64,000 nt of DNA. It comes from Eleusine coracana subsp. coracana. Lineage: Eukaryota > Streptophyta > Magnoliopsida > Poales > Poaceae. Within the stretch, counting starts at the first letter, position 1. Every line of letters starts with the position of its first letter. A program made the position numbers and the translations under genes. This document shows positions 29,201-43,600 of this stretch, piece after piece. Where the stretch lies: positions 26,051,833 to 26,115,832 of the forward strand of contig CM064417.1 in the NCBI GenBank assembly GCA_032690845.1, given 5' to 3'. Under the pieces are notes generated by a model. It ran no database searches and was not told the DNA's origin. It saw only the letters and a program-made list of their open reading frames with translations.

Positions 29201-32200
29201 TGGCCCGATTGCTTGGACTTGCCTTGTCTATACTTCGTTTGTACTAGCCGGTGATACGGTGGCCATCGAGTATAACGACATTAGATGAGCCATTAGGCGA
29301 TGATATGATGTCTCACGGTTGCTTCATTACTTGTCCATACTCGATTGTTCTCGCTGGTGATACAGTGTCAATCGAGCATGATGATATTGAATGGGCATCT
29401 CGTAAGGCCTCATCTCATCGACGTCACAGTTTGGCCCGATTGCTTGGACTTGCCTCGTCTATACTTCGTTGGTACTAGCCGGTGATACGGTGGCCATCGA
29501 GTATAACGACATTAGACGAGCCATTAGGCGATGATATGATGTCTCACGGTTGCTTCATTACTTGTCCATACTCGATTGTTCTCAGCTGGTGATACAGTGT
29601 CAATCGAGCATGATGACATTGAATGGGCATCTCGTAAGGCCTCATCTCATCGACGTCACAGTTTGGCCCGATTGCTTGGACTTGCCTTGTCTATACTTCG
29701 TTGTACTAGCCGGTGATACGGTGGCCATCGAGTATAACGACATTAGACGAGCCATTAGGCGATGATATGATGTCTCACGGTTGCTTCATTACTTGTCCAT
29801 ACTCGATTGTTCTCGCTGGTGATACAGTGTCAATCGAGCATGATGACATTGAATGGGCATCTCGTATGGCCTCATCTCATCGACGTCACAGTTTGGCCCG
29901 ATTGCTTGGACTTGCCTTGTCTATACTTCGTTTGTACTAGCCGGTGATACGGTGGCCATCGAGTATAACGACATTAGACGAGCCATTAGGCGATGATATG
30001 ATGTCTCACGGTTGCTTCATTACTTGTCCATACTCGATTGTTCTCAGCTGGTGATACGGTGTCAATCGAGCATGATGACATTGAATGGGCATCTCGTAAG
30101 GCCTCATCTCATCGACGTCACAGTTTGGCCCGATTGCTTGGACTTGCCTTGTCTATACTTCGTTGGTTACTAGCCGGTGATACGGTGGCCATCGAGTATA
30201 ACGACATTAGACGAGCCATTAGGCGATGATATGATGTCTCACGGTTGCTTCATTACTTGTCCATACTCGATTGTTCTCACTGGTGATACAGTGTCAATTC
30301 GAGCATGATGACATTGAATGGGCATCTCGTAAGGCCTCATCTCATCGACGTCACAGTTTGGCCCGATTGCTTGGACTTGCCTTGTCTATACTTCGTTGGT
30401 ACTAGCCGGTGATACGGTGGCCATCGAGTATAACGACATTAGACTGAGCCATTAGGCGATGATATGATGTCTCACGGTTGCTTCATTACTTGTCCATACT
30501 CGATTGTTCTCGCTGGTGATACAGTGTCAATCGAGCATGATGATATTGAATGGGCATCTCGTAAGGCCTCATCTCATCGACGTCACAGTTTGGCCCGATT
30601 GCTTGGACTTGCCTCGTCTATACTTCGTTGGTACTAGCCGGTGATACGGTGGCCATCGAGTATAACGACATTAGACGAGCCATTAGGCGATGATATGATG
30701 TCTCACGGTTGCTTCATTACTTGTCCATACTCGATTGTTCTCGCTGGTGATACGGTGTCAATCGAGCATGATGACATTGAATGGGCATCTCGTAAGGCCT
30801 CATCTCATCGACGTCACAGTTTGGCCCGATTGCTTGGACTTGCCTTGTCTATACTTCGTTGGTCCTAGCCGGTGATACGGTGGCCATCGAGTATAACGAC
30901 ATTAGACGAGCCATTAGGCGATGATATGATGTCTCACGGTTGCTTCATTACTTGTCCATACTCGATTGTTCTCGCTGGTGATACGGTGTCAATCGAGCAT
31001 GATGACATTGAATGGGCATCTCGTAAGGCCTCATCTCATCGACGTCACAGTTTGGCCCGATTGCTTGGACTTGCCTTGTCTATACTTCGTTGGTACTAGC
31101 CGGTGATACGGTGGCCATCGAGTATAACGACATTGGACGAGCCATTAGGCGATGATATGATGTCTCACGGTTGCTTCATTACTTGTCCATACTCGATTGT
31201 TCTCACTGGTGATACAGTGTCAATCGAGCATGATGATATTGAATGGGCATCTCGTATGGCCTCATCTCATCGACGTCACAGTTTGCCCGATTGCTTGGAC
31301 TTGCCTTGTCTATACTTCGTTTGTACTAGCCGGTGATACGGTGGCCATCGAGTATAACGACATTAGACGAGCCATTAGGCGATGATATGATGTCTCACGG
31401 TTGCTTCATTACTTGTCCATACTCGATTGTTCTCGCTGGTGATACAGTGTCAATCGAGCATGATGACTATTGAATGGGCATCTCGTAAGGCCTCATCTCA
31501 TCGACGTCACAGTTTGGCCCGATTGCTTGGACTTGCCTTGTCTATACTTCGTTTGGTACTAGCCGGTGATACGGTGGCCATCGAGTATAACGACATTAGA
31601 CGAGCCATTAGGCGATGATATGATGTCTCACGGTTGCTTCATTACTTGTCCATACTCGATTGTTCTCACTGGTGATACAGTGTCAATCGAGCATGATGAC
31701 TATTGAATGGGCATCTCGTAAGGCCTCATCTCATCGACGTCACAGTTTGGCCCGATTGCTTGGACTTGCCTTGTCTATACTTCGTTTGTACTAGCCGGTG
31801 ATACGGTGGCCATCGAGTATAACGACATTAGATGAGCCATTAGGCGATGATATGATGTCTCACGGTTGCTTCATTACTTGTCCATACTCGATTGTTCTCG
31901 CTGGTGATACAGGTGTCAATCGAGCATGATGATATTGAATGGGCATCTCGTAAGGCCTCATCTCATCGACGTCACAGTTTGGCCCGATTGCTTGGACTTG
32001 CCTCGTCTATACTTCGTTGGTACTAGCCGGTGATACGGTGGCCATCGAGTATAACGACATTAGACGAGCCATTAGGCGATGATATGATGTCTCACGGTTG
32101 CTTCATTACTTGTCCATACTCGATTGTTCTCGCTGGTGATACAGTGTCAATCGAGCATGATGATATTGAATGGGCATCTCGTAGGCCTCATCTCATCGAC

Positions 32201-33411
32201 GTCACAGTTTGGCCCGATTGCTTGGACTTGCCTTGTCTATACTTCGTTGGTACTAGCCGGTGATACGGTGGCCATCGAGTATAACGACATTAGACGAGCC
32301 ATTAGGCGATGATATGATGTCTCACGGTTGCTTCATTACTTGTCCATACTCGATTGTTCTCGCTGGTGATACGTGTCAATCGAGCATGATGACATTGAAT
32401 GGGCATCTCGTAAGGCCTCATCTCATCGACGTCACAGTTTGGCCCGATTGCTTGGACTTGCCTTGTCTATACTTCGTTGGTACTAGCCGGTGATACGGTG
32501 GCCATCGAGTATAACGACATTAGACGAGCCATTAGGCGATGATATGATGTCTCACGGTTGCTTCATTACTTGTCCATACTCGATTGTTCTCGCTGGTGAT
32601 ACGGTGTCAATCGAGCATGATGACATTGAATGGGCATCTCGTAAGGCCTCATCTCATCGACGTCACAGTTTGGCCCGATTGCTTGGACTTGCCTTGTCTA
32701 TACTTCGTTGGTACTAGCCGGTGATACGGTGGCCATCGAGTATAACGACATTAGACGAGCCATTAGGCGATGATATGATGTCTCACGGTTTCTTCATTAC
32801 TTGTCCATACTCGATTGTTCTCACTGGTGATACAGTGTCAATCGAGCATGATGATATTGAATGGGCATCTCGTATGGCCTCATCTCATCGACGTCACAGT
32901 TTGGCCCGATTGCTTGGACTTGCCTTGTCTATACTTCGTTTGTACTAGCCGGTGATACGGTGGCCATCGAGTATAACGACATTAGAGAGCCATTAGGCGA
33001 TGATATGATGTCTCACGTTGCTTCATTACTTGTCCATACTCGATTGTTCTCGCTGGTGATACGTGTCAATCGAGCATGATGACATTGAATGGGCATCTCG
33101 TAAGGCCTCATCTCATCGACGTCACAGTTTGGCCCGATTGCTTGGACTTGCCTTGTCTATACTTCGTTGGTTACTAGCCGGTGATACGGTGGCCATCGAG
33201 TATAACGACATTAGACGAGCCATTAGGCGATGATATGATGTCTCACGGTTGCTTCATTACTTGTCCATACTCGATTGTTCTCGCTGGTGATACGGTGTCA
33301 ATCGAGCATGATGACATTGAATGGGCATCTCGTAAGGCCTCATCTCATCGACGTCACAGTTTGGCCCGATTGCTTGGACTTGCCTTGTCTATACTTCGTT
33401 GGTACTAGCCG

Positions 33412-33642
33412 GTGATACGGTGGCCATCGAGTATAACGACATTAGACGAGCCATTAGGCGATGATATGATGTCTCACGGTTGCTTCATTACTTGTCCATA
33501 CTCGATTGTTCTCGCTGGTGATACGGTGTCAATCGAGCATGATGACATTGAATGGGCATCTCGTAAGGCCTCATCTCATCGACGTCACAGTTTGGCCCGA
33601 TTGCTTGGACTTGCCTTGTCTATACTTCGTTGGTACTAGCCG
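33412..33642 (+). repeat. Representative canonical 231-bp satellite unit
   Basis: This unit carries the commonest state at most variable sites and appears identical to the unit just upstream (33181-33411). Hand counting gives 111 G+C of 231 (about 48%) and 16 CpG dinucleotides. Landmarks in order: GTGATACGGTGGCCATCGAG (positions 1-20, containing the palindrome TGGCCA), CATTAGGCGATG (41-52), GGTTGCTTCATTACTTGTCC (67-86), CTCGCTGGTGATACGGTG (100-117), GGCCTCATCTCATCGACGTC (157-176, containing the palindrome GACGTC) and CTTCGTTGGTACTAGCCG (214-231). The plus-strand reading direction is arbitrary. Confidence 0.95.
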
Positions 33643-36600
33643 GTGATACGGTGGCCATCGAGTATAACGACATTAGACGAGCCATTAGGCGATGATATGA
33701 TGTCTCACGGTTGCTTCATTACTTGTCCATACTCGATTGTTCTCAGCTGGTGATACGGTGTCAATCGAGCATGATGACATTGAATGGGCATCTCGTATGG
33801 CCTCATCTCATCGACGTCACAGTTTGGCCCGATTGCTTGGACTTGCCTTGTCTATACTTCGTTGTACTAGCCGGTGATACGGTGGCCATCGAGTATAACG
33901 ACATTAGACGAGCCATTAGGCGATGATATGATGTCTCACGGTTGCTTCATTACTTGTCCATACTCGATTGTTCTCAGCTGGTGATACGGTGTCAATCGAG
34001 CATGATGACATTGAATGGGCATCTCGTAAGGCCTCATCTCATCGACGTCACAGTTTGGCCCGATTGCTTGGACTTGCCTTGTCTATACTTCGTTTGTACT
34101 AGCCGGTGATACGGTGGCCATCGAGTATAACGACATTAGACGAGCCATTAGGCGATGATATGATGTCTCACGGTTGCTTCATTACTTGTCCATACTCGAT
34201 TGTTCTCGCTGGTGATACGGTGTCAATCGAGCATGATGACATTGAATGGGCATCTCGTAAGGCCTCATCTCATCGACGTCACAGTTTGGCCCGATTGCTT
34301 GGACTTGCCTTGTCTATACTTCGTTGGTTACTAGCCGGTGATACGGTGGCCATCGAGTATAACGACATTAGACGAGCCATTAGGCGATGATATGATGTCT
34401 CACGGTTGCTTCATTACTTGTCCATACTCGATTGTTCTCACTGGTGATACAGTGTCAATCGAGCATGATGATATTGAATGGGCATCTCGTATGGCCTCAT
34501 CTCATCGACGTCACAGTTTGGCCCGATTGCTTGGACTTGCCTTGTCTATACTTCGTTGTACTAGCCGGTGATACGGTGGCCATCGAGTATAACGACATTA
34601 GATGAGCCATTAGGCGATGATATGATGTCTCACGGTTGCTTCATTACTTGTCCATACTCGATTGTTCTCGCTGGTGATACAGTGTCAATCGAGCATGATG
34701 ACTATTGAATGGGCATCTCGTAAGGCCTCATCTCATCGACGTCACAGTTTGGCCCGATTGCTTGGACTTGCCTTGTCTATACTTCGTTGGTACTAGCCGG
34801 TGATACGGTGGCCATCGAGTATAACGACATTAGGACGAGCCATTAGGCGATGATATGATGTCTCACGGTTGCTTCATTACTTGTCCATACTCGATTGTTC
34901 TCAGCTGGTGATACAGTGTCAATCGAGCATGATGACATTGAATGGGCATCTCGTAAGGCCTCATCTCATCGACGTCACAGTTTGGCCCGATTGCTTGGAC
35001 TTGCCTTGTCTATACTTCGTTGGTACTAGCCGGTGATACGGTGGCCATCGAGTATAACGACATTAGACGAGCCATTAGGCGATGATATGATGTCTCACGG
35101 TTGCTTCATTACTTGTCCATACTCGATTGTTCTCAGCTGGTGATACAGTGTCAATCGAGCATGATGACATTGAATGGGCATCTCGTAAGGCCTCATCTCA
35201 TCGACGTCACAGTTTGGCCCGATTGCTTGGACTTGCCTTGTCTATACTTCGTTTGTACTAGCCGGTGATACGGTGGCCATCGAGTATAACGACATTAGAC
35301 GAGCCATTAGGCGATGATATGATGTCTCACGGTTGCTTCATTACTTGTCCATACTCGATTGTTCTCAGCTGGTGATACAGGTGTCAATCGAGCATGATGA
35401 CATTGAATGGGCATCTCGTAAGGCCTCATCTCATCGACGTCACAGTTTGGCCCGATTGCTTGGACTTGCCTTGTCTATACTTCGTTTGTACTAGCCGGTG
35501 ATACGGTGGCCATCGAGTATAACGACATTAGACGAGCCATTAGGCGATGATATGATGTCTCACGGTTGCTTCATTACTTGTCCATACTCGATTGTTCTCG
35601 CTGGTGATACAGGTGTCAATCGAGCATGATGACATTGAATGGGCATCTCGTATGGCCTCATCTCATCGACGTCACAGTTTGGCCCGATTGCTTGGACTTG
35701 CCTTGTCTATACTTCGTTGGTACTAGCCGGTGATACGGTGGCCATCGAGTATAACGACATTAGACGAGCCATTAGGCGATGATATGATGTCTCACGGTTG
35801 CTTCATTACTTGTCCATACTCGATTGTTCTCACTGGTGATACAGTGTCAATCGAGCATGATGACATTGAATGGGCATCTCGTAAGGCCTCATCTCATCGA
35901 CGTCACAGTTTGGCCCGATTGCTTGGACTTGCCTTGTCTATACTTCGTTGTACTAGCCGGTGATACGGTGGCCATCGAGTATAACGACATTAGACGAGCC
36001 ATTAGGCGATGATATGATGTCTCACGGTTGCTTCATTACTTGTCCATACTCGATTGTTCTCACTGGTGATACAGGTGTCAATCGAGCATGATGACATTGA
36101 ATGGGCATCTCGTAAGGCCTCATCTCATCGACGTCACAGTTTGGCCCGATTGCTTGGACTTGCCTTGTCTATACTTCGTTGGTACTAGCCGGTGATACGG
36201 TGGCCATCGAGTATAACGACATTAGACGAGCCATTAGGCGATGATATGATGTCTCACGGTTGCTTCATTACTTGTCCATACTCGATTGTTCTCACTGGTG
36301 ATACAGGTGTCAATCGAGCATGATGACATTGAATGGGCATCTCGTAAGGCCTCATCTCATCGACGTCACAGTTTGGCCCGATTGCTTGGACTTGCCTTGT
36401 CTATACTTCGTTGGTACTAGCCGGTGATACGGTGGCCATCGAGTATAACGACATTAGACGAGCCATTAGGCGATGATATGATGTCTCACGGTTGCTTCAT
36501 TACTTGTCCATACTCGATTGTTCTCGCTGGTGATACAGTGTCAATCGAGCATGATGACATTGAATGGGCATCTCGTAAGGCCTCATCTCATCGACGTCAC

Positions 36601-39600
36601 AGTTTGGCCCGATTGCTTGGACTTGCCTTGTCTATACTTCGTTTGTACTAGCCGGTGATACGGTGGCCATCGAGTATAACGACATTAGACGAGCCATTAG
36701 GCGATGATATGATGTCTCACGGTTTGCTTCATTACTTGTCCATACTCGATTGTTCTCGCTGGTGATACGGTGTCAATCGAGCATGATGACATTGAATGGG
36801 CATCTCGTATGGCCTCATCTCATCGACGTCACAGTTTGGCCCGATTGCTTGGACTTGCCTTGTCTATACTTCGTTGTACTAGCCGGTGATACGGTGGCCA
36901 TCGAGTATAACGACATTAGACGAGCCATTAGGCGATGATATGATGTCTCACGGTTGCTTCATTACTTGTCCATACTCGATTGTTCTCAGCTGGTGATACG
37001 GTGTCAATCGAGCATGATGACATTGAATGGGCATCTCAGTAAGGCCTCATCTCATCGACGTCACAGTTTGGCCCGATTGCTTGGACTTGCCTTGTCTATA
37101 CTTTCGTTTGTTACTAGCCGGTGATACGGTGGCCATCGAGTATAACGACATTAGACGAGCCATTAGGCGATGATATGATGTCTCACGGTTGCTTCATTAC
37201 TTGTCCATACTCGATTGTTCTCACTGGTGATACAGTGTCAATCGAGCATGATGATATTGAATGGGCATCTCGTATGGCCTCATCTCATCGACGTCACAGT
37301 TAGGCCCGATTGCTTGGACTTGCCTTGTCTATACTTCGTTTGTACTAGCCGGTGATACGGTGGCCATCGAGTATAACGACATTAGATGAGCCATTAGGCG
37401 ATGATATGATGTCTCACAGTTGCTTCATTACTTGTCCATACTCGATTGTTCTCGCTGGTGATACAGTGTCAATCGAGCATGATGACTATTGAATGGGCAT
37501 CTCGTAAGGCCTCATCTCATCGACGTCACAGCTTGGCCCGATTGCTTGGACTTGCCTCGTCTATACTTCGTTGGTACTAGCCGGTGATACGGTGGCCATC
37601 GAGTATAACTGACATTAGACGAGCCATTAGGCGATGATATGATGTCTCACGGTTGCTTTCATTACTTGTCCATACTCGATTGTTCTCACTGGTGATACGG
37701 TGTCAATCGAGCATGATGACATTGAATGGGCATCTCGTAAGGCCTCATCTCATCGACGTCACAGTTTGGCCCGATTGCTTGGACTTGCCTTGTCTATACT
37801 TCGTTGTACTAGCCGGTGATACGGTGGCCATCGAGTATAACGACATTAGATGAGCCATTAGGCGATGATATGATGTCTCACGGTTGCTTCATTACTTGTC
37901 CATACTCGATTGTTCTCGCTGGTGATACAGTGTCAATCGAGCAATGATGACATTGAATGGGCATCTCGTAAGGCCTCATCTCATCGACGTCACAGTTTGG
38001 CCCGATTGCTTGGACTTGCCTTGTCTATACTTCGTTTGTACTAGCCGGTGATACGGTGGCCATCGAGTATAACGACATTAGACGAGCCATTAGGCGATGA
38101 TATGATGTCTCACGGTTGCTTCATTACTTGTCCATACTCGATTGTTCTCGCTGGTGATACAGTGTCAATCGAGCATGATGACTATTGAATGGGCATCTCG
38201 TAAGGCCTCATCTCATCGACGTCACAGTTTGGCCCGATTGCTTAGGACTTGCCTTGTCTATACTTCATTGGTACTAGCCGGTGATACGGTGGCCATCGAG
38301 TATAACGACATTAGACGAGCCATTAGGCGATGATATGATGTCTCACGGTTGCTTCATTACTTGTCCATACTCGATTGTTCTCACTGGTGATACAGTGTCA
38401 ATCGAGCATGATGACATTGAATGGGCATCTCGTAAGGCCTCATCTCATCGACGTCACAGTTTGGCCCGATTGCTTGGACTTGCCTTGTCTATACTTCGTT
38501 GGTACTAGCCGGTGATACGGTGGCCATCGAGTATAACGACATTAGACGAGCCATTAGGCGATGATATGATGTCTCACGGTTGCTTCATTACTTGTCCATA
38601 CTCGATTGTTCTCAGCTGGTGATACGTGTCAATCGAGCATGATGACATTGAATGGGCATCTCGTAAGGCCTCATCTCATCGACGTCACAGTTTGGCCGAT
38701 TGCTTGGACTTGCCTTGTCTATACTTCGTTGGTACTAGCCGGTGATACGGTGGCCATCGAGTATAACGACATTAGACGAGCCATTAGGCGATGATATGAT
38801 GTCTCACGGTTGCTTCATTACTTGTCCATACTCGATTGTTCTCACTGGTGATACGGTGTCAATCGAGCATGATGACATTGAATGGGCATCTCGTAAGGCC
38901 TCATCTCATCGACGTCACAGTTTGGCCCGATTGCTTGGACTTGCCTTGTCTATACTTCGTTTGTACTAGCCGGTGATACGGTGGCCATCGAGTATAACGA
39001 CATTAGACGAGCCATTAGGCGATGATATGATGTCTCACGGTTGCTTCATTACTTGTCCATACTCGATTGTTCTCGCTGGTGATACGGTGTCAATCGAGCA
39101 TGATGACATTGAATGGGCATCTCGTAAGGCCTCATCTCATCGACGTCACAGTTTGGCCCGATTGCTTGGACTTGCCTTGTCTATACTTCGTTGGTACTAG
39201 CCGGTGATACGGTGGCCATCGAGTATAACGACATTAGACGAGCCATTAGGCGATGATATGATGTCTCACGGTTGCTTCATTACTTGTCCATACTCGATTG
39301 TTCTCACTGGTGATACAGTGTCAATCGAGCATGATGATATTGAATGGGCATCTCGTAAGGCCTCATCTCATCGACGTCACAGTTTGGCCCGATTGCTTGG
39401 ACTTGCCTTGTCTATACTTCATTGGTACTAGCCGGTGATACGGTGGCCATCGAGTATAACGACATTAGACGAGCCATTAGGCGATGATATGATGTCTCAC
39501 GGTTGCTTCATTACTTGTCCATACTCGATTGTTCTCACTGGTGATACGGTGTCAATCGAGCATGATGACATTGAATGGGCATCTCGTAAGGCCTCATCTC

Positions 39601-40128
39601 ATCGACGTCACAGTTTGGCCTGATTGCTTAGACTTGCCTTGTCTATACTTCGTTGGTACTAGCCGGTGATACGGTGGCCATCGAGTATAACGACATTAGA
39701 CGAGCCATTAGGCGATGATATGATGTCTCACGGTTGCTTCATTACTTGTCCATACTCGATTGTTCTCGCTGGTGATACAGTGTCAATCGAGCATGATGAT
39801 ATTGAATGGGCATCTCGTATGGCCTCATCTCATCGACGTCACAGTTTGGCCCGATTGCTTGGACTTGCCTTAGTCTATACTTGTTGGTACTAGCCGGTGA
39901 TACGGTGGCCATCGAGTATAACGACATTAGACGAGCCATTAGGCGATGATATGATGTCTCACGGTTGCTTCATTACTTGTCCATACTCGATTGTTCTCAG
40001 CTGGTGATACGATGTCAATCGAGCATGATGACATTGAATGGGCAGCTCGTATGGCCTCATCTCATCGACGTCACAGTTTGGCCCGATTGCTTGGACTTGC
40101 CTCGTCTATACTTCGTTGGTACTAGCCG

Positions 40129-40644
40129 GTGATACGGTGGCCATCGAGTATAATGACATTAGACGAGCCATTAGACGATGATATGATGTCTCACGGTTGC
40201 TTCATTAGTTGTCCATACTCGATTGTTCTCACTGGTGATACGGTGTCAATCGAGCATGATGACATTGAATGGGCATCTCGTAAGGCCTCATCTCATCGAC
40301 GTCACAGTTTGGCCCGATTGCTTGGACTTGCCTTGTCTATACTTTGTTGGTTCCAGCCGGTGATACGGTGGCCATCGAGTATAACGACATTGGACAAGCC
40401 ATTAGGCGATGATATGATGTCTCACGGTTTCTTCATTACTTGTCCATACTCGATTGTTCTCACTGGTGATACAGTGTCAATTGAGCATGATGATATTGAA
40501 TGGGCATCTCGTATGGCCTCATCTCATCGACGTCACAGTTTAGGCCCGATTGCTTGGACTTGCCTTGTCTATACTTCGTTTGTACTAGCCGGTGATACGG
40601 TGGCCATCGAGTATAACGACATTAGACGAGCCATTAGGCGATGA
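40129..40644 (+). other. 171-codon fused open frame, artefact of unit variants
   Basis: This is the longest open frame I noted. It crosses two unit borders because the usual TAG is CAG in a TTCCAGCC variant near 40,353, and because an inserted base in TTTAGGCCC near 40,540 shifts B into the frame of the next A. TTTGGCCC and TTTAGCCC both exist as pure variants elsewhere (the latter near 7,910 and 18,073), so the insertion is of the double-allele kind. I do not think it encodes a protein. Confidence 0.75.
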
Positions 40645-43600
40645 TATGATGTCTCACAGTTGCTTCATTACTTGTCCATACTCGATTGTTCTCGCTGGTG
40701 ATACAGTGTCAATCGAGCATGATGACTATTGAATGGGCATCTCGTAAGGCCTCATCTCATCGACGTCACAGCTTGGCCCGATTGCTTGGACTTGCCTCGT
40801 CTATACTTCGTTGGTACTAGCCGGTGATACGGTGGCCATCGAGTATAACGACATTAGACGAGCCATTAGGCGATGATATGATGTCTCACGGTTGCTTCAT
40901 TACTTGTCCATACTCGATTGTTCTCAGCTGGTGATACGGTGTCAATCGAGCATGATGACATTGAATGGGCATCTCGTAAGGCCTCATCTCATCGACGTCA
41001 CAGTTTGGCCCGATTGCTTGGACTTGCCTTGTCTATACTTCGTTTGTACTAGCCGGTGATACGGTGGCCATCGAGTATAACGACATTAGACGAGCCATTA
41101 GGCGATGATATGATGTCTCACGGTTGCTTCATTACTTGTCCATACTCGATTGTTCTCGCTGGTGATACAGTGTCAATCGAGAATGATGACATTGAATGGG
41201 CATCTCGTATGGCCTCATCTCATCGACGTCACAGTTTGGCCCGATTGCTTGGACTTGCCTTGTCTATACTTCGTTTGTACTAGCCGGTGATACGGTGGCC
41301 ATCGAGTATAACGACATTAGATGAGCCATTAGGCGATGATATGATGTCTCACGGTTGCTTCATTACTTGTCCATACTCGATTGTTCTCGCTGGTGATACG
41401 GTGTCAATCGAGCATGATGACATTGAATGGGCATCTCGTAAGGCCTCATCTCATCGACGTCACAGTTTGGCCCGATTGCTTGGACTTGCCTTGTCTATAC
41501 TTCGTTGGTACTAGCCGGTGATACGGTGGCCATCGAGTATAACGACATTAGACGAGCCATTAGACGATGATATGATGTCTCACGGTTGCTTCATTACTTG
41601 TCCATACTCGATTGTTCTCACTGGTGATACAGTGTCAATCGAGCATGATGATATTGAATGGGCATCTCGTAAGGCCTCATCTCATCGACGTCACAGTTTG
41701 GCCCGATTGCTTGGACTTGCCTTGTCTATACTTCGTTTGTACTAGCCGGTGATACGGTGGCCATCGAGTATAACGACATTAGACGAGCCATTAGGCGATG
41801 ATATGATGTCTCACAGTTGCTTCATTACTTGTCCATACTCGATTGTTCTCACTGGTGATACAGTGTCAATCGAGCATGATGACATTGAATGGGCATCTCG
41901 TAAGGCCTCATCTCATCGACGTCACAGTTTGGCCCGATTGCTTGGACTTGCCTTGTCTATACTTCGTTGGTACTAGCCGGTGATACGGTGGCCATCGAGT
42001 ATAACGACATTAGACGAGCCATTAGGCGATGATATGATGTCTCACGGTTGCTTCATTACTTGTCCATACTCGATTGTTCTCGCTGGTGATACGGTGTCAA
42101 TCGAGCATGATGACATTGAATGGGCATCTCGTAAGGCCTCATCTCATCGACGTCACAGCTTTGGCCCGATTGCTTGGACTTGCCTCGTCTATACTTCGTT
42201 GGTACTAGCCGGTGATACGGTGGCCATCGAGTATAATGACATTAGACGAGCCATTAGACGATGATATGATGTCTCACGGTTGCTTCATTACTTGTCCATA
42301 CTCGATTGTTCTCACTGGTGATACAGGTGTCAATCGAGCATGATGACATTGAATGGGCATCTCGTAAGGCCTCATCTCATCGACGTCACAGTTTGGCCCG
42401 ATTGCTTGGACTTGCCTTGTCTATACTTCGTTTGTACTAGCCGGTGATACGGTGGCCATCGAGTATAACGACATTAGACGAGCCATTAGGCGATGATATG
42501 ATGTCTCACGGTTGCTTCATTACTTGTCCATACTCGATTGTTCTCGCTGGTGATACGTGTCAATCGAGCATGATGACATTGAATGGGCATCTCGTAAGGC
42601 CTCATCTCATCGACGTCACAGTTTGGCCCGATTGCTTGGACTTGCCTTGTCTATACTTCGTTGGTACTAGCCGGTGATACGGTGGCCATCGAGTATAACG
42701 ACATTAGACGAGCCATTAGGCGATGATATGATGTCTCACGGTTGCTTCATTACTTGTCCATACTCGATTGTTCTCACTGGTGATACGGTGTCAATCGAGC
42801 ATGATGACATTGAATGGGCATCTCGTAAGGCCTCATCTCATCGACGTCACAGTTTGGCCCGATTGCTTGGACTTGCCTTGTCTATACTTCGTTGGTACTA
42901 GCCGGTGATACGGTGGCCATCGAGTATAAGGACATTAGATGAGCCATTAGGCGATGATATGATGTCTCACGGTTGCTTCATTACTTGTCCATACTCGATT
43001 GTTCTCGCTGGTGATACGGTGTCAATCGAGCATGATGACATTGAATGGGCATCTCGTAAGGCCTCATCTCATCGACGTCACAGTTTGGCCCGATTGCTTG
43101 GACTTGCCTCGTCTATACTTCGTTGGTACTAGCCGGTGATACGGTGGCCATCGAGTATAATGACATTAGACGAGCCATTAGACGATGATATGATGTCTCA
43201 CGGTTGCTTCATTACTTGTCCATACTCGATTGTTCTCAGCTGGTGATACAGTGTCAATCGAGCATGATGACATTGAATGGGCATCTCGTAAGGCCTCATC
43301 TCATCGACGTCACAGTCTGGCCCGATTGCTTGGACTTGCCTTGTCTATACTTCGTTTGTACTAGCCGGTGATACGGTGGCCATCGAGTATAACGACATTA
43401 GATGAGCCATTAGGCGATGATATGATGTCTCACGGTTGCTTCATTACTTGTCCATACTCGATTGTTCTCGCTGGTGATACGGTGTCAATCGAGCATGATG
43501 ACATTGAATGGGCATCTCGTAAGGCCTCATCTCATCGACGTCACAGTTTGGCCCGATTGCTTGGACTTGCCTTGTCTATACTTCGTTTGTACTAGCCGGT

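Noticed and set aside
33625..33642. CENP-B-box-like sequence CTTCGTTGGTACTAGCCG in many units
   Set aside because: The first nine bases agree with the CENP-B box, but the required A and the CGGG core that follow are absent, and many units read CTTCGTTTG. It is best treated as a partial chance match.
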